Numbered from the stretch's first letter, positions 9,901 to 18,805 are shown. The stretch: DNA of 64,000 nucleotides from an uncultured Alistipes sp. (GCA_944321175.1 CALUKI010000032.1:62001-126000); one strand, 5' to 3'. Numbers and translations: made by a program. Notes: generated from the letters alone by a model not told the origin.

Positions 9901-10536
9901 GATCAGGACGGCAAGATCGATCGGGGAGCCTATACGGTGGATGATTCGGGCGACATGACCGTCATCGGCAATGAAACGCCGCGGTACAGCTTCGGTCTCA
10001 ATCTGGGATTCAACTGGAACGGGATCGGGCTCTCGACCTTCTGGCAGGGTGTGGGCAGGAAAGACTGGTACCCGCGATACGATTCGGGCTATTTCTGGGG
10101 CCAGTACAACCGGCCGTTCGGGTACATGCTCAAGCAGCATACCGGCGACAAGGTCTATCGCGAAGAGCTGGACAACTGGGATACGGCCTACTGGCCGCGC
10201 TATACGACCTACCAGACCCATCAGGAGTCGGTCAACCGTCCGTTGGGCATTGCCAACGACCGCTACATGCAGAATGTGGCCTACATCCGTCTGAAGAACA
10301 TCACGCTCGACTATACCTTCTCGGACCGTGTATGCCGGAAGATGCATGTCAAGGGGTTGAAGATCTGGCTGTCGGGCGAGAACCTGTGGACATGGTCGCC
10401 GATGTTCGAACATTGTGACAACTACGATCCCGAAGTGATCAATTCGGGCGATTCGGATTTCCGCACATCGGAAGGCGACGGTTACAGCTATCCGATGCTG
10501 CGCACCGTAACGTTGGGTGTGAACCTTACCTTCTAA
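6973..10536 (+). CDS. SusC-like TonB-dependent transporter with STN signalling domain
   Basis: A 1187-residue SusC-family outer membrane transporter. After the signal peptide, an STN (secretin/TonB short N-terminal) domain covers about 40-115 (LSFRNATLREVVTAFTEQTG). A CarboxypepD_reg-like domain follows at about 137-210 (VTGRVVDERGEPLVGVNV), then the TonB box region DEIVVVGYG near 213, the plug (SLQGAIPNLNI, INVRGQGSIG, VLKDASSAAIYGARGA) and the long barrel ending in a terminal F. The STN domain marks it as a receptor that signals to the FecR/ECF pair directly upstream. The SusD gene starts about 20 nt later. Receptors wired to ECF/FecR pairs in gut Bacteroidota often import host-derived glycans, but no enzyme in this cluster reveals the ligand. 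Confidence 0.96.
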   Translation: MKQIKLHLKRWCRTLLCIGLSTFPPAASAAAGDAFAAQRLDLNLSFRNATLREVVTAFTEQTGVSFSYETTLGNRILADVNVESEDASLEETLNAVFRNTGISWKIKDRVVALTALQEAEPATPAQEPPLVADRKPVVTGRVVDERGEPLVGVNVLVKDTTTGVSTGIDGTYSIAVSDDDTLEFSYVGYTSVSRRVGTQTRIDVVMAENKQMLDEIVVVGYGTVKRRDLVGAVDQVDSRQFSERSNPSISRSLQGAIPNLNITLRDGKPSRAATINVRGQGSIGSGGGALVLIDGVEGDLETVNPQDIASVSVLKDASSAAIYGARGAFGVILVTTKSAEAGETKVTYNGSFSLHSRTIRPQLVTDGYEWTTGYVNAWNGYYNGSNPLPSYINNIAPYSDSWYKELARRSTDPSLERVRINDRGQYEYFANTDWTDAFYKDFNYSHEHNISVSGGGQNADYYVSGRFYDQDGIYRVGDERYRQYNVRAKGNVRIRPWLRLSNNMDFTSVDYHQPMLYYSLQLPQRMIEHGGQPINPITNPDGTWTYAAVLNGYAGFAEGTSYQQENKFTMKDKLGIEIDVVKDVLKLSGDLSYLLSRNKRERVTNMYTGYRGPESTITVNESQGSTLENVRYDTDYLSSNIYTEYTPGLGGDHSLKLLAGWNLETKSYRTLTVKREGLTIPAKPSFGLMDGLSDDPVAAGYDWSYVGVFFRANYSYRGKYLAEFSCRYDGSSKFPENSKWGFFPSASVAWRLSEEKFMDWSRGWLDNFKIRLSAGSMGNGNIDPYKYIDYMQLKTTTVVIGNSLGTYTSAPGAVPLSLTWETSTTYDVGFDMDLLRNRLTVGFDWYRRYTTDMYTVGVSLPAVYGTSAPKGNNASLKTNGWELSVGWRDSFDLGGKAFSYNVKAMVWDARTWVTEYINPTNALGDYYEGQELGEIWGYRVEGLFRDQDDIDSHATQSFLQTLDKVARPGQVKFADLDQDGKIDRGAYTVDDSGDMTVIGNETPRYSFGLNLGFNWNGIGLSTFWQGVGRKDWYPRYDSGYFWGQYNRPFGYMLKQHTGDKVYREELDNWDTAYWPRYTTYQTHQESVNRPLGIANDRYMQNVAYIRLKNITLDYTFSDRVCRKMHVKGLKIWLSGENLWTWSPMFEHCDNYDPEVINSGDSDFRTSEGDGYSYPMLRTVTLGVNLTF

Positions 10537-10557
10537 CCATCAAAACCTGTGAACGAT

Positions 10558-12345
10558 ATGAAAAAAATATTTCTTCTGTTGGCGGCTGCTTCGGTTTTGG
10601 TCTCGTGCGAGGAGTTTCTTTCGAAGGAGGATCCGAACAAGGTCGATGCGCCGAGTTATTTCCGCAGTGAAACCGATCTGGTGACCTATGTCAACGGATT
10701 CTTGCAGACGATGATCCCGACGGCCGTTTCGGTTGCGACGGGCGATGCGCGTGCCGACTGCATGGCATGGCGCGGTGAATACCAGTTCCTTACCGACAAC
10801 TACGATGCGGATGACCAGACGGGCTGGTCAACGGGCAACTGGGATGATCTGCGCAACATCAACTATTTTCTCGACAATTTCCGGCGGGCATCGGCCAGCG
10901 AGACGATGCTCAACCATTACGAAGGCGTCGCACGTTTCTGGCGGGCCTATTTCTATTGGAACAAGATCAAGACTTTCGGTGCGGTTCCTTGGTATGACAA
11001 GACGATCGATTCGAACGACTATGATGCGTTGTACAAAACGCGCGACAGCCGCGAGTATGTCATGCGGAAGGTGCTCGAAGATCTCGATTACGCCTGCACC
11101 CATTGCATTTCGAACGCTGCACTGGAGGTAAATTCGGTACAGATTACGACCTATACGGCCTTGGCGCTCAAGGCGCGCATCTGCCTGTACGAAGGGACGT
11201 TCCGGAAATACCATGCGACGGATCCCTCGACGGGCGCGCCCTGGACGGCCGATGAATCGGAGATGTATCTTCGGGCTGCGGCGGATGCCTGCTACACGTT
11301 GATGCAGAGCGGCAAATATTCATTGGTGTCGGATCCGGCGAATGTCTCGACTCAATACCGCAAGCTCTTTACGAGTGAAAATGTCTATACGCAGGAGGTG
11401 ATCTGGGCGCGGGCCTACAGTGCCGAACTGAATGCCGTGCACAGCCTCAATTCCTATTTCATCGTACAGCAGTACGGCAGTTACTCGTTGACCAAACAGT
11501 TTGTCAACACCTACCTCAATCTGGACGGTACGCGATTCACGGACAAGGCAGGTTATGAGAAAACGGAGTTTGTCGATGAGTTCACCAACCGCGACTACCG
11601 TCTGATGCAGAGCATCCGTTATCCGGGCTACACGCGCAAGAACAACGGTGTGGATACGCCGTATGCCCCCGATTTCGGCTATTGTGTGACGGGTTATCAT
11701 CCGATCAAGTGGGTGATCGACGATACGGGTTACGACAGCAATACGTCGCCGTGCCCGACATCGATTCCGATTATCCGTTACGCCGAGATCCTGTTGACGT
11801 ATGCGGAGGCGAAGTGCGAGTTGGGCGAGTTCGACGAGACGATCTGGAACGAGACCATCAAGCCGTTGCGCGAGCGTGCCGGAGTGGACGGAACGATGCC
11901 GGCTGCGGCCGATCCCTACATGATCGACTACTTCCTCAATACGATTACGGACAATGCGCTGCTTGAGATCCGCCGCGAACGCGGCATCGAGCTGCTGCTG
12001 GAGAATGTGCGCTGGGATGACGACATGCGCTGGGCGATGGGTGAGCTGGTCGAGCGCCCTTGGTATGGCGTCTATGTCGGCGAACTGGGCAAGGTCTATG
12101 ACATGAACGGCGACGGTACGGGTGACGTCTGCTTTGTGCGGGAGGAGCCGGAGCGTCCGCAGAGCGGTGTTACATACAGGGTGTTGGGCAGCGACTTTTC
12201 GCTGACCGACGGCGACAGCGGATACCTCAATTGCTATATCCAGATGACGCGCAAGTGGGATGACAAGAAGTATGTGCGTCCTGTTCCGACGACGGCGTTG
12301 AACGACAACCCCGCATTGGGGCAGAACTATGGTTGGGAAAAATAA
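10558..12345 (+). CDS. SusD-like surface nutrient-binding lipoprotein
   Basis: A 595-residue lipoprotein with signal peptide and lipobox VLVSC at about residue 17. The body has SusD/RagB features: an N-terminal EEFLSKEDPNKVD block, helical repeat segments such as WRAYFYWNKIKTFGAVPWYD, and the C-terminal IRYAEILLTYAEAKCELG and RRERGIELLLEN motifs. I use the ATG at 10558 (MKKIF) rather than a GTG nine bases earlier because it starts a normal signal peptide. It should lid the SusC barrel encoded immediately upstream and deliver the ligand. Four genes from the STN-SusC to the second lipoprotein are closely packed and co-directional, so one ECF-dependent operon is likely. Confidence 0.95.
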   Translation: MKKIFLLLAAASVLVSCEEFLSKEDPNKVDAPSYFRSETDLVTYVNGFLQTMIPTAVSVATGDARADCMAWRGEYQFLTDNYDADDQTGWSTGNWDDLRNINYFLDNFRRASASETMLNHYEGVARFWRAYFYWNKIKTFGAVPWYDKTIDSNDYDALYKTRDSREYVMRKVLEDLDYACTHCISNAALEVNSVQITTYTALALKARICLYEGTFRKYHATDPSTGAPWTADESEMYLRAAADACYTLMQSGKYSLVSDPANVSTQYRKLFTSENVYTQEVIWARAYSAELNAVHSLNSYFIVQQYGSYSLTKQFVNTYLNLDGTRFTDKAGYEKTEFVDEFTNRDYRLMQSIRYPGYTRKNNGVDTPYAPDFGYCVTGYHPIKWVIDDTGYDSNTSPCPTSIPIIRYAEILLTYAEAKCELGEFDETIWNETIKPLRERAGVDGTMPAAADPYMIDYFLNTITDNALLEIRRERGIELLLENVRWDDDMRWAMGELVERPWYGVYVGELGKVYDMNGDGTGDVCFVREEPERPQSGVTYRVLGSDFSLTDGDSGYLNCYIQMTRKWDDKKYVRPVPTTALNDNPALGQNYGWEK

Positions 12346-12359
12346 TAACGGTTGAAACG

Positions 12360-13670
12360 ATGAAAACGATGAAACGGATGAATAAATGGATTGTACTGTC
12401 CGTTGCGGCATGTTCGGCGATAACGGCGGGCTGCAAGGACGATGAGGAGAACTATCTTGTACGGGAAACGGATACCATCCAGTTTTCGAGCAATCTGGCC
12501 TCTTCGCAGCGCATCACGCTGCGGTGCAGCGGAGCATGGCGGTCGGTCATACCCGACGATGCGCAATGGCTTTCTACGACTCCGTCGGAGGGGGTCGGGA
12601 CGGGTGAATTCGAATGGATCACCGTCTCGGCCACGCACAACCGTTCGGCGGAGCGGACGGCGACGATCTACCTCGAATGTGGCGGTGTACAGTATCCCAT
12701 TACGGTAACGCAGGCCGATGGAAAGATCATCTACGGGGCGCCGACCGTCGAGGGTAACCTGATTGAACAGGAGGCGTCGTCGGCGCGGCTCTGTTTTACC
12801 TATTCGAATGCGTATGGAGACGAGACGGTCACGGCGAAATGTTCGTTGGGCGGTGATTGTGCCGGTTTGTCGGTCGCCGATGCGACGTTCGAGCTTGCGA
12901 ACGGCGGTGCCACGCTGGCGCTCGACATTACGGGTACGCCGACGCAGCCCGGTTATGCGACTTTTGCCGTGAGCGTCGAAGGCGAACCGATCGGCGAAGT
13001 GCGCGCCAAGGTCTATTCAGCGGACGAGATGCCGGTCGAGGGGCTTCCCGTAGCATGGGAGTTCTGTCATGGGAAGGGAACGGCCGACGACAAGGCGGCC
13101 CTGCAGGAGCGCCAGCCCGGCTGGACTGCTTCCGAACATACGCTCAATGCGGATACGGGCAGCGGCACGATCACGCTTGTGGAGGCTGCGGGCAAGACGT
13201 CGGCGGCGCTCAACAGCTGGGGCTACAACGACGGCCATGCCTATGTCAAAGGTCTGTATGTAGATGACTACTGGTTGCTGACCGTTCCCGTCAAGTACCT
13301 TACGGCGGGCAAGACGGTCAACTGCACGGGCAGCATCGGCGGTTCGGGCTCTTCGGCCGGATTCTTCCTGATCGAGTACTCGGCCGACGGTCAGACGTGG
13401 TATCCGGCTGCGGGTGCCAGGACCGGACAGTTCAATGAAACGGAGGTCACCTATCATATCCGGGCATACGACAGTTATGACTATGAAGGGGACGGTACGG
13501 GTTATTTCTCCTATGACTTCCCGGTTGAGGTGGATGTGACGTCGGGTACGCTCTATGTGCGTTACCGCGTATGTGCCAACGTCCGTGTGACGGCCAACAA
13601 TACCATCACGACGGGCGGCGGCGGTTCGACCCGCTTGAAGGGAACCTTCTCCATCTCCGTTATCGAATGA
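12360..13670 (+). CDS. Surface lipoprotein with BACON domain
   Basis: A 436-residue lipoprotein (lipobox ITAGC). Residues about 45-105 form a BACON-type domain (CSGAWRSVIPDDAQWLSTTP, then RTATIYLECGG), a fold common in Bacteroidota proteins that bind glycans or mucin. The middle part looks like a second beta-sandwich, and the C-terminal 200 residues (WEFCHGKGT, YSADGQTWYP) resemble a jelly-roll binding module, though I cannot name it. The reading frame overlaps the end of susD, but three in-frame ATGs at 12360, 12369 and 12378 lie just after the susD stop; I chose the first. It occupies the place of SusE/SusF, so a surface ligand-binding role is likely. Confidence 0.85.
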   Translation: MKTMKRMNKWIVLSVAACSAITAGCKDDEENYLVRETDTIQFSSNLASSQRITLRCSGAWRSVIPDDAQWLSTTPSEGVGTGEFEWITVSATHNRSAERTATIYLECGGVQYPITVTQADGKIIYGAPTVEGNLIEQEASSARLCFTYSNAYGDETVTAKCSLGGDCAGLSVADATFELANGGATLALDITGTPTQPGYATFAVSVEGEPIGEVRAKVYSADEMPVEGLPVAWEFCHGKGTADDKAALQERQPGWTASEHTLNADTGSGTITLVEAAGKTSAALNSWGYNDGHAYVKGLYVDDYWLLTVPVKYLTAGKTVNCTGSIGGSGSSAGFFLIEYSADGQTWYPAAGARTGQFNETEVTYHIRAYDSYDYEGDGTGYFSYDFPVEVDVTSGTLYVRYRVCANVRVTANNTITTGGGGSTRLKGTFSISVIE

Positions 13671-13708
13671 TCCGGACGCATTACAGCATGTTAAAAATTG
13701 AAATGACG

Positions 13709-15070
13709 ATGAAAAGATATCTTTTTGCAACGTTGCTTCTGGCAACGACCTTTCTGATGACGGCAGGCTGTTCGTCGGATGATCCGACGCAGATCACCTC
13801 GCTCAAACTCAATCGTTCGGAACTGGTGCTTCTGCCGGGCGAAACCTTCCAGCTGGAGGCCACGACACGTCCGGCCGATGCCGGTGTGCCGATCACCTGG
13901 AGTTCGTCGAACGAACTGGTGGTAACGGTCTCCGAACAGGGCCTTGTTACGGGTGTCGGGTACGGCGCTGCGATCGTTACGGCGCGTTACGGCAGTTATT
14001 CGGCCCGCTGCTCCATTACACTCAACTCCGAGCAGCCGTGGGATGCGTCGCAGGCGTTGGCGGCTCCGATGACGGGCTCGCTGCTTTACAGCAGGAATGT
14101 CCTGCTGTATGCGAACCGTCGCATCATGCAGGGCTTCGACATCGCCGGTGACGGCAGCATCTACTATTCGCAGGTCGGTTCCAATGCCTATACGCTCAAC
14201 ATCTGCCGCGCGGCGGGCCCGAATCTGCCGGCGGAGAGCGAAGTGATGATCCTCAAGCATTTCGGGCACGGCACGCAGATCGTTGCCGAGCAGGCTTCGG
14301 ACGGAAAGACCTATATCTGGCTCAACAGCAACGCTTCGGTCGATGATACGGGCGAATACGGCAACAACTGGTCGATTTCGCGTGTGGAGTTTGTTCCGGG
14401 GACGAGTGATGCGGACGGGTATGCGGGCGATACCTTCTTCCTCAACAAGGAGTCGCAGTACGACCAGCAGGCGGCCATCGATTTCGAGGCCCGCCGGCTG
14501 TTGGTCGGTTCGCGCAAGTCCGGAGTGCGTTACTTCTGGATCTTCGATCTCGACGAGGCGCTGGCGCTCCCGTTGAAAGAGATGACGGTGACGGTTACCG
14601 TCGGCGGCGGTTCGGGCGACGTGGCCAAGCAGACGGTCGAACGCAAGATCATGGGGCGCGATTTGAACGATTGCCGTGTCCTGGGCAGTTTCTCGTTCGC
14701 GGCAGGTACGGACAAGGAGCACGATGTCTACTCCTATTCGCATCAGGGACACGAGATCTGCGGCGATTACGTCTATTTCTACGAGGGGAATGCCGTCGAG
14801 AACACGGATGCTCCCGATACGTTCCAGTCGAAGGCCTATGTGACGGTCTTCAACTACAACGGCCGGATCGTTGTCCCGCGTACGGAGGTGGCGGCCGTCG
14901 CCGATCTGGCGGGGCTGGCAGCGGAAGGCCTTACCACGTCGGGCTATGCCGAAGCGGAGAGCCTGAAGCTCAGGAACGGCCGGCTGTATCTGGGGCTCTG
15001 CTGCCGCAACGGCTCGTCGAGCAACCGTTATGCGAACATCCTCGTCTATGACTGCGTAATGGGCGAATAG
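13709..15070 (+). CDS. Lipoprotein with Ig-like (Big2) domain and helveticin-like C-terminal region
   Basis: A 453-residue lipoprotein (lipobox MTAGC). Residues about 25-105 are a bacterial Ig-like Big2 domain (LKLNRSELVLLPGETFQLEA, ITWSSSNELVVTVS). The remaining 330 residues include QGFDIAGDGSIYYSQVGSN, LKHFGHGTQIV and TYIWLNSNA, a spacing that resembles the beta-propeller-like region of helveticin J/TagC-type proteins; this is a remembered similarity and should be tested. Starts at 13688 and 13703 are also in frame; I prefer 13709 because it begins the signal peptide directly. As the last gene of the SusCD operon it is probably a surface ligand-binding protein or an unrecognised enzyme. Confidence 0.75.
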   Translation: MKRYLFATLLLATTFLMTAGCSSDDPTQITSLKLNRSELVLLPGETFQLEATTRPADAGVPITWSSSNELVVTVSEQGLVTGVGYGAAIVTARYGSYSARCSITLNSEQPWDASQALAAPMTGSLLYSRNVLLYANRRIMQGFDIAGDGSIYYSQVGSNAYTLNICRAAGPNLPAESEVMILKHFGHGTQIVAEQASDGKTYIWLNSNASVDDTGEYGNNWSISRVEFVPGTSDADGYAGDTFFLNKESQYDQQAAIDFEARRLLVGSRKSGVRYFWIFDLDEALALPLKEMTVTVTVGGGSGDVAKQTVERKIMGRDLNDCRVLGSFSFAAGTDKEHDVYSYSHQGHEICGDYVYFYEGNAVENTDAPDTFQSKAYVTVFNYNGRIVVPRTEVAAVADLAGLAAEGLTTSGYAEAESLKLRNGRLYLGLCCRNGSSSNRYANILVYDCVMGE

Positions 15071-15215
15071 CGCTCCCGTGAAGCGCAAGAGTGCATTGCG
15101 GCCGGCCCTGTTCCGATGCGGGGCCGGCCGTTGCATCTGTGCCGGCCGCATCCGCCCCGTGACGGGCCGGTGCCGTTTCGGCACTCCGGCGTGCGGAAAA
15201 TCGGAGCGAAAAGGT

Positions 15216-15223
15216 TATCTTTG
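15216..15223 (+). promoter_or_regulatory. -7 promoter box before the flavin reductase-like gene
   Basis: TATCTTTG is a perfect Bacteroidota -7 element 34 nt before the chosen ATG at 15257. I do not see a matching TTTG at the right distance upstream, so this is a partial promoter. Confidence 0.5.
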
Positions 15224-15256
15224 CGGTGTGGCGCTCCGATGCGGCACCCGATAACG

Positions 15257-15847
15257 ATGAAAGAGAGCTGGAAACCCGGAACGATGATCTACCCGCTGCC
15301 GGCCGTGCTGGTCGGTTGCGGCGACGCACCCGAAAACTGGAATCTGCTGACCGTGGCATGGACCGGTACGGTCTGTACCAATCCGCCGATGTGTTCCATC
15401 TCGGTGCGGCCCGAACGCCACTCACATGAACTGTTGTGCCGCACGGGGGAGTTCGTCATCAACCTCACGACGGCGGAGATGGCGCGTGCGGTGGACTGGT
15501 GCGGCGTGCGTTCGGGGCGTGATTACGACAAGTTCCGCGAAACGGGGCTTACGCCGGTGCGGGGCGCCGTCGTTGCGGCACCCGTCCTGGCCGAGTCGCC
15601 CGTTTCGATCGAATGCCGCGTCCGGCAGCGGCTGCCGTTGGGTTCGCACGACCTGTTTCTGGCAGACGTGGTCAATGTCCTGGCCGATGACCGGTACATC
15701 GATCCGCAGAGCGGACGTTTCGACCTGCAGCGGGCCGGACTGATTGCCTATTCGCATGGAGAGTATTTCCGGCTGGGAGCGTTGATCGGCCATTTCGGCT
15801 GGTCGGTGCGCCGCCGCAAGGTCATTGCGCGGGAACGGAAAAAATAG
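15257..15847 (+). CDS. Flavin reductase-like (FMN-binding split barrel) family protein
   Basis: A 196-residue cytoplasmic protein. It starts with LPAVLVGC, continues with NLLTVAWTGTVCTNPPM and SVRPERHSHELL, and has GEFVINLTT, the expected layout of the flavin reductase domain that binds FMN at the dimer interface. Members reduce FMN or use it as bound cofactor; the partner here is unknown. The start at 15257 follows a good -7 box; an ATG at 15239 is also possible. It is isolated: the SusCD operon ends about 190 nt upstream and the cytochrome bd genes are on the opposite strand, converging on it. Confidence 0.88.
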   Translation: MKESWKPGTMIYPLPAVLVGCGDAPENWNLLTVAWTGTVCTNPPMCSISVRPERHSHELLCRTGEFVINLTTAEMARAVDWCGVRSGRDYDKFRETGLTPVRGAVVAAPVLAESPVSIECRVRQRLPLGSHDLFLADVVNVLADDRYIDPQSGRFDLQRAGLIAYSHGEYFRLGALIGHFGWSVRRRKVIARERKK

Positions 15848-16058
15848 AGGAAGATCGTTTCTGCTTCAGCATCGGGCTGTGTGAGACGGCCCTAAAAAAA
15901 TGGCCGACCGGATAAAACAGCCTTGCGGGGCCTCCCTGCACGCTTCGGGCTGCGGGAACTTAAGAAGATGTGCCGGCAGGGCGGCCCCGCTCCCTTTCTC
16001 CGGGCGGGCCGGCATGGCGGACGGACCGGCTTGTGCCTTCAGCGTCCTGTATTGACCG

Positions 16059-17204
16059 TCAATACTTGTGTTCCGACTCTTCGACCTCCCGCTCCGTAAG
16101 GGGTTTTGTCAGCGCCCGCCATGCATGCCAGATGTAGGCCGCGACGAAGGGAATAAGCAGCGAGACGATGCTCATCGTCTGGAGCGTGAGGAGGCTCGAC
16201 GAACTGTTGCTGATCGACAGCGACGACTGCGGATCGGCCAGTGAAGGGTAGTAGCAGGTGTCGTTCCACCCTGCGAGCAGCAGCAGGGCCAGCACGGCTC
16301 CCGTTGTTCCCGCCCCGCTGAACCAGATGGCCCGCCGGCTTCCCTTGCGCCAGCCGATCCAGACGGCGAAGAGCAGCGCCGCGACGCTGCAGAGCAGGAG
16401 GACGCTTACGGCGGGCATCTCCAGCAGGTTGTGCAGGTATTTGTGCGGTTCGATGGTGATGGCACCGCTTTGCGGGTCACAGGCTCGTCCGTCGGCCGCA
16501 AGCAGCCCGCCGAAGAAGGGCAGGAAGCAGAGCAGGAAGAGCAGGGCGTAGTACCCCGAAAGTTTTCGCGAGCGTTCATGCAGCGTCTCATCGGCGAGGT
16601 TGTTGAGGAAGAAGTGCAGCGCCAGCAGCCGCGAGAGTGCGAAGACCGCGATGCCGAGCAGCAGGTTGAGCGGGTTGCCCAGCGCTTCGAGACCGTGCCA
16701 TGCCGTCGTCCACTGCGAAATGGCCGTGCCGCCGCCGATCGAGACCATGTTCATGCGGTTGACGGTGAACATGGCGCCGGTATAAAACGTCCCGACCGCC
16801 ACGCCCAGCAGCAGCGGCCCGGCGATTCCGTTGATGACGAGAAACGCCTCGTAGGTGCGTCGTCCGAAGAGGTTGGCCGGCTTGCGGCGGTATTCATACG
16901 ATACGGCCTGGATGACGAAGACCAGCAGAATGGCCGTCCAGACGTAGAACGCACCGCCGAACGAGGTCGAGTAGAAGAGCGGGAACGATGCGAAGAAGGC
17001 GCCGCCGAAGGTGACGAGCGTCGTGAAGGTCAGCTCCCATTTGCGGCCGAGGGCATTGACGATCAGGTCGCGCTCGGCGTCGGTGCGGCCGACGATGTAG
17101 AGCAGTCCTTGTCCGCCCTGTACGAAGAGCAGGAAGACGAGCAGGGCTCCCAACAGCGAGATGAGGAACCACCAGTAGTGTTGCAGAAAGGTCAGCATGT
17201 CCAT
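16059..17204 (-). CDS. cydB: Cytochrome bd quinol oxidase subunit II
   Basis: A 381-residue membrane protein of usual CydB length for Bacteroidota. It begins with a helix containing LQHYWWFLISLLGALLVFLL and the QGGQGLLY motif, and continues with about nine hydrophobic segments. CydB does not bind the quinol site but is needed to assemble the haem-containing complex with CydA. The gene starts 12 nt after the cydA stop and so is translated from the same message. An internal start two codons later is possible. The complex reduces oxygen with electrons from menaquinol and protects anaerobes against traces of oxygen. Confidence 0.96.
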   Translation of the reverse strand: MDMLTFLQHYWWFLISLLGALLVFLLFVQGGQGLLYIVGRTDAERDLIVNALGRKWELTFTTLVTFGGAFFASFPLFYSTSFGGAFYVWTAILLVFVIQAVSYEYRRKPANLFGRRTYEAFLVINGIAGPLLLGVAVGTFYTGAMFTVNRMNMVSIGGGTAISQWTTAWHGLEALGNPLNLLLGIAVFALSRLLALHFFLNNLADETLHERSRKLSGYYALLFLLCFLPFFGGLLAADGRACDPQSGAITIEPHKYLHNLLEMPAVSVLLLCSVAALLFAVWIGWRKGSRRAIWFSGAGTTGAVLALLLLAGWNDTCYYPSLADPQSSLSISNSSSSLLTLQTMSIVSLLIPFVAAYIWHAWRALTKPLTEREVEESEHKY

Positions 17205-17216
17205 AGGGCGGCGGTG

Positions 17217-18788
17217 TTATTCGTTGGATTCCTTGGGTCCGATTTTGATCTGGCGGCACAGGATGCCGATTTCGGCGGCGAGCAGCGCCGTGAAGAGTGC
17301 GAGGAAGAGGAAGAAGGTCACGGCGACCGGTGTGGAGCCGATGTACGACCCCGCCACATGGACGGGCAGCAGATCCTGAATGGCCCATGGCTGGCGTCCG
17401 GCCTCGGCGACGATCCATCCGGCCTGCGAGGCGAGATAGGCTAACGGGATGGAGAGGATCATCACCCGCAGCAGCCAGCGTTGCTTGTCGAGCCGCTGGC
17501 GGCGGTTGAGCCACCATACGGCGGCGCAGAGCAGCAGCAGGAACCCTCCGGCGCCGACCATCACACGGAAGGCGTAGAAGAGCAGCGGGACGTTGGGTAC
17601 GGCGTCGCGCGGCGATTCGAGGTAGCCGTAACCGAAATAGGCGAAGCAGTCGCGCAGGAACGCTTCACCTTCGGGCGTGTCGCGGTCGAACAGCCGTTCG
17701 ACCTCCTGCATGACGGCCGTATCGCCCGTTTTGCGGGCCGTGTGGTAGCGTGCAAGCTGTTCGATGGCGTGGCGTCCCCGCTCCATCTTGAGGGCGGTCG
17801 GGAGGATGCCCCGCGCTTCGTTGCCTTCGACCAGGTCGTTGATGCCCGGTACATAGGCGCCGGCATCGCGGAAGCTCATCAGGGAGAGCATTTTCGGAAT
17901 CTCCACCTTGAAGTGGAAGGCGTCGTCGTCCGACGTGCGGGCCTCTTCGGGGCGCAGAATGCCGAAGAGGGTGAGCGGTGCGGCTTCCCGGCCGTCGTAG
18001 AGAGCCTCCATTGCCGCAAGTTTCATCGGCTGCACGCGGGCGACGATCGCGCCCGACCGGTCTCCCGAAAAGGCGGCCGCGAGCGAGAAGACGAATCCGA
18101 ATGCCGAAGCGAGGGCGATGCTGCTGCGGGCCATGCGGCGGTGCCGTCCCTTGAGCAGGTACCATGCGCTTACCCCCATGACGAAGACGGCGGCAAGCAG
18201 GAACGACGAGGTGACCGTATGCGAAAACTTGTTGATGGCGACGGGCGAGAGGAGCACGTCCCAGAAGGAGGTCATTTCGTTGCGCACGGTGGCGATGTCG
18301 AAGCGGCATCCGACGGGGTACTGCATCCAGCTGTTGGCCACGAGGATCCACAGTGCCGAGAGGTTGGCGCCGATGGCCGTGAGCCATGTGGCCGAGAGGT
18401 GGAACCCCCGGCTGACCTTCTCCCAGCCGAAAAACATTACGGCGAAGAAGGTGCTCTCCAGAAAGAAGGCCATGATCCCTTCGATGGCCAGCGGTGCGCC
18501 GAAGATGTCGCCCACGAAGTTGGAGTAGTTCGACCAGTTTGTGCCGAACTCGAATTCGAGGATAAGGCCCGTAGCGACGCCGATGGCGAAGTTGACGGCG
18601 AAGAGCCGCATCCAGAATTGCGCGGTTCGTTTCCAGAAGAGATCGCCCGTGCGGTAATATTGCGTCTCCATCAGGGCGCACAGGACGCTCAGTCCGAGCG
18701 TCAGCGGAACGAACAGCCAGTGGTAGATGGCCGTCAGGGCGAATTGTGCCCGCGACCACTCCACGCTTTGCATCAGATCGGTAACCAT
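17217..18788 (-). CDS. cydA: Cytochrome bd quinol oxidase subunit I
   Basis: A 523-residue membrane protein. The N-terminus MVTDLMQSVEWSRAQFALTA leads into the first helix with AIYHWLFVPLTLG, whose histidine (about residue 22) is the expected axial ligand of haem b595/d. The block GWIVAEAGRQPW lies near residue 455 and is the hallmark of CydA; the glutamate and arginine are part of the quinol/haem region. The ATG at 18788 was chosen because it gives this conserved N-terminus. It is preceded by a small DUF4492 gene and followed at once by cydB. Expected role: microaerobic respiration and oxygen scavenging. Confidence 0.97.
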   Translation of the reverse strand: MVTDLMQSVEWSRAQFALTAIYHWLFVPLTLGLSVLCALMETQYYRTGDLFWKRTAQFWMRLFAVNFAIGVATGLILEFEFGTNWSNYSNFVGDIFGAPLAIEGIMAFFLESTFFAVMFFGWEKVSRGFHLSATWLTAIGANLSALWILVANSWMQYPVGCRFDIATVRNEMTSFWDVLLSPVAINKFSHTVTSSFLLAAVFVMGVSAWYLLKGRHRRMARSSIALASAFGFVFSLAAAFSGDRSGAIVARVQPMKLAAMEALYDGREAAPLTLFGILRPEEARTSDDDAFHFKVEIPKMLSLMSFRDAGAYVPGINDLVEGNEARGILPTALKMERGRHAIEQLARYHTARKTGDTAVMQEVERLFDRDTPEGEAFLRDCFAYFGYGYLESPRDAVPNVPLLFYAFRVMVGAGGFLLLLCAAVWWLNRRQRLDKQRWLLRVMILSIPLAYLASQAGWIVAEAGRQPWAIQDLLPVHVAGSYIGSTPVAVTFFLFLALFTALLAAEIGILCRQIKIGPKESNE

Positions 18789-18805
18789 AATCGGTTGCGG
18801 TTGGT

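Noticed and set aside
6964..10413. 1149-residue open frame antisense to the STN-type SusC
   Set aside because: Arg/His-rich composition with no signal peptide or motif; the SusC reading on the plus strand has all expected domains.
10549..10557. GTG start for the first SusD
   Set aside because: Adds three residues before a normal signal peptide; the ATG at 10558 is the better choice.
13709..15070. Bacteriocin
   Set aside because: The helveticin-like resemblance is to a fold; the gene is a lipoprotein at the end of a SusCD operon with no immunity or export gene.
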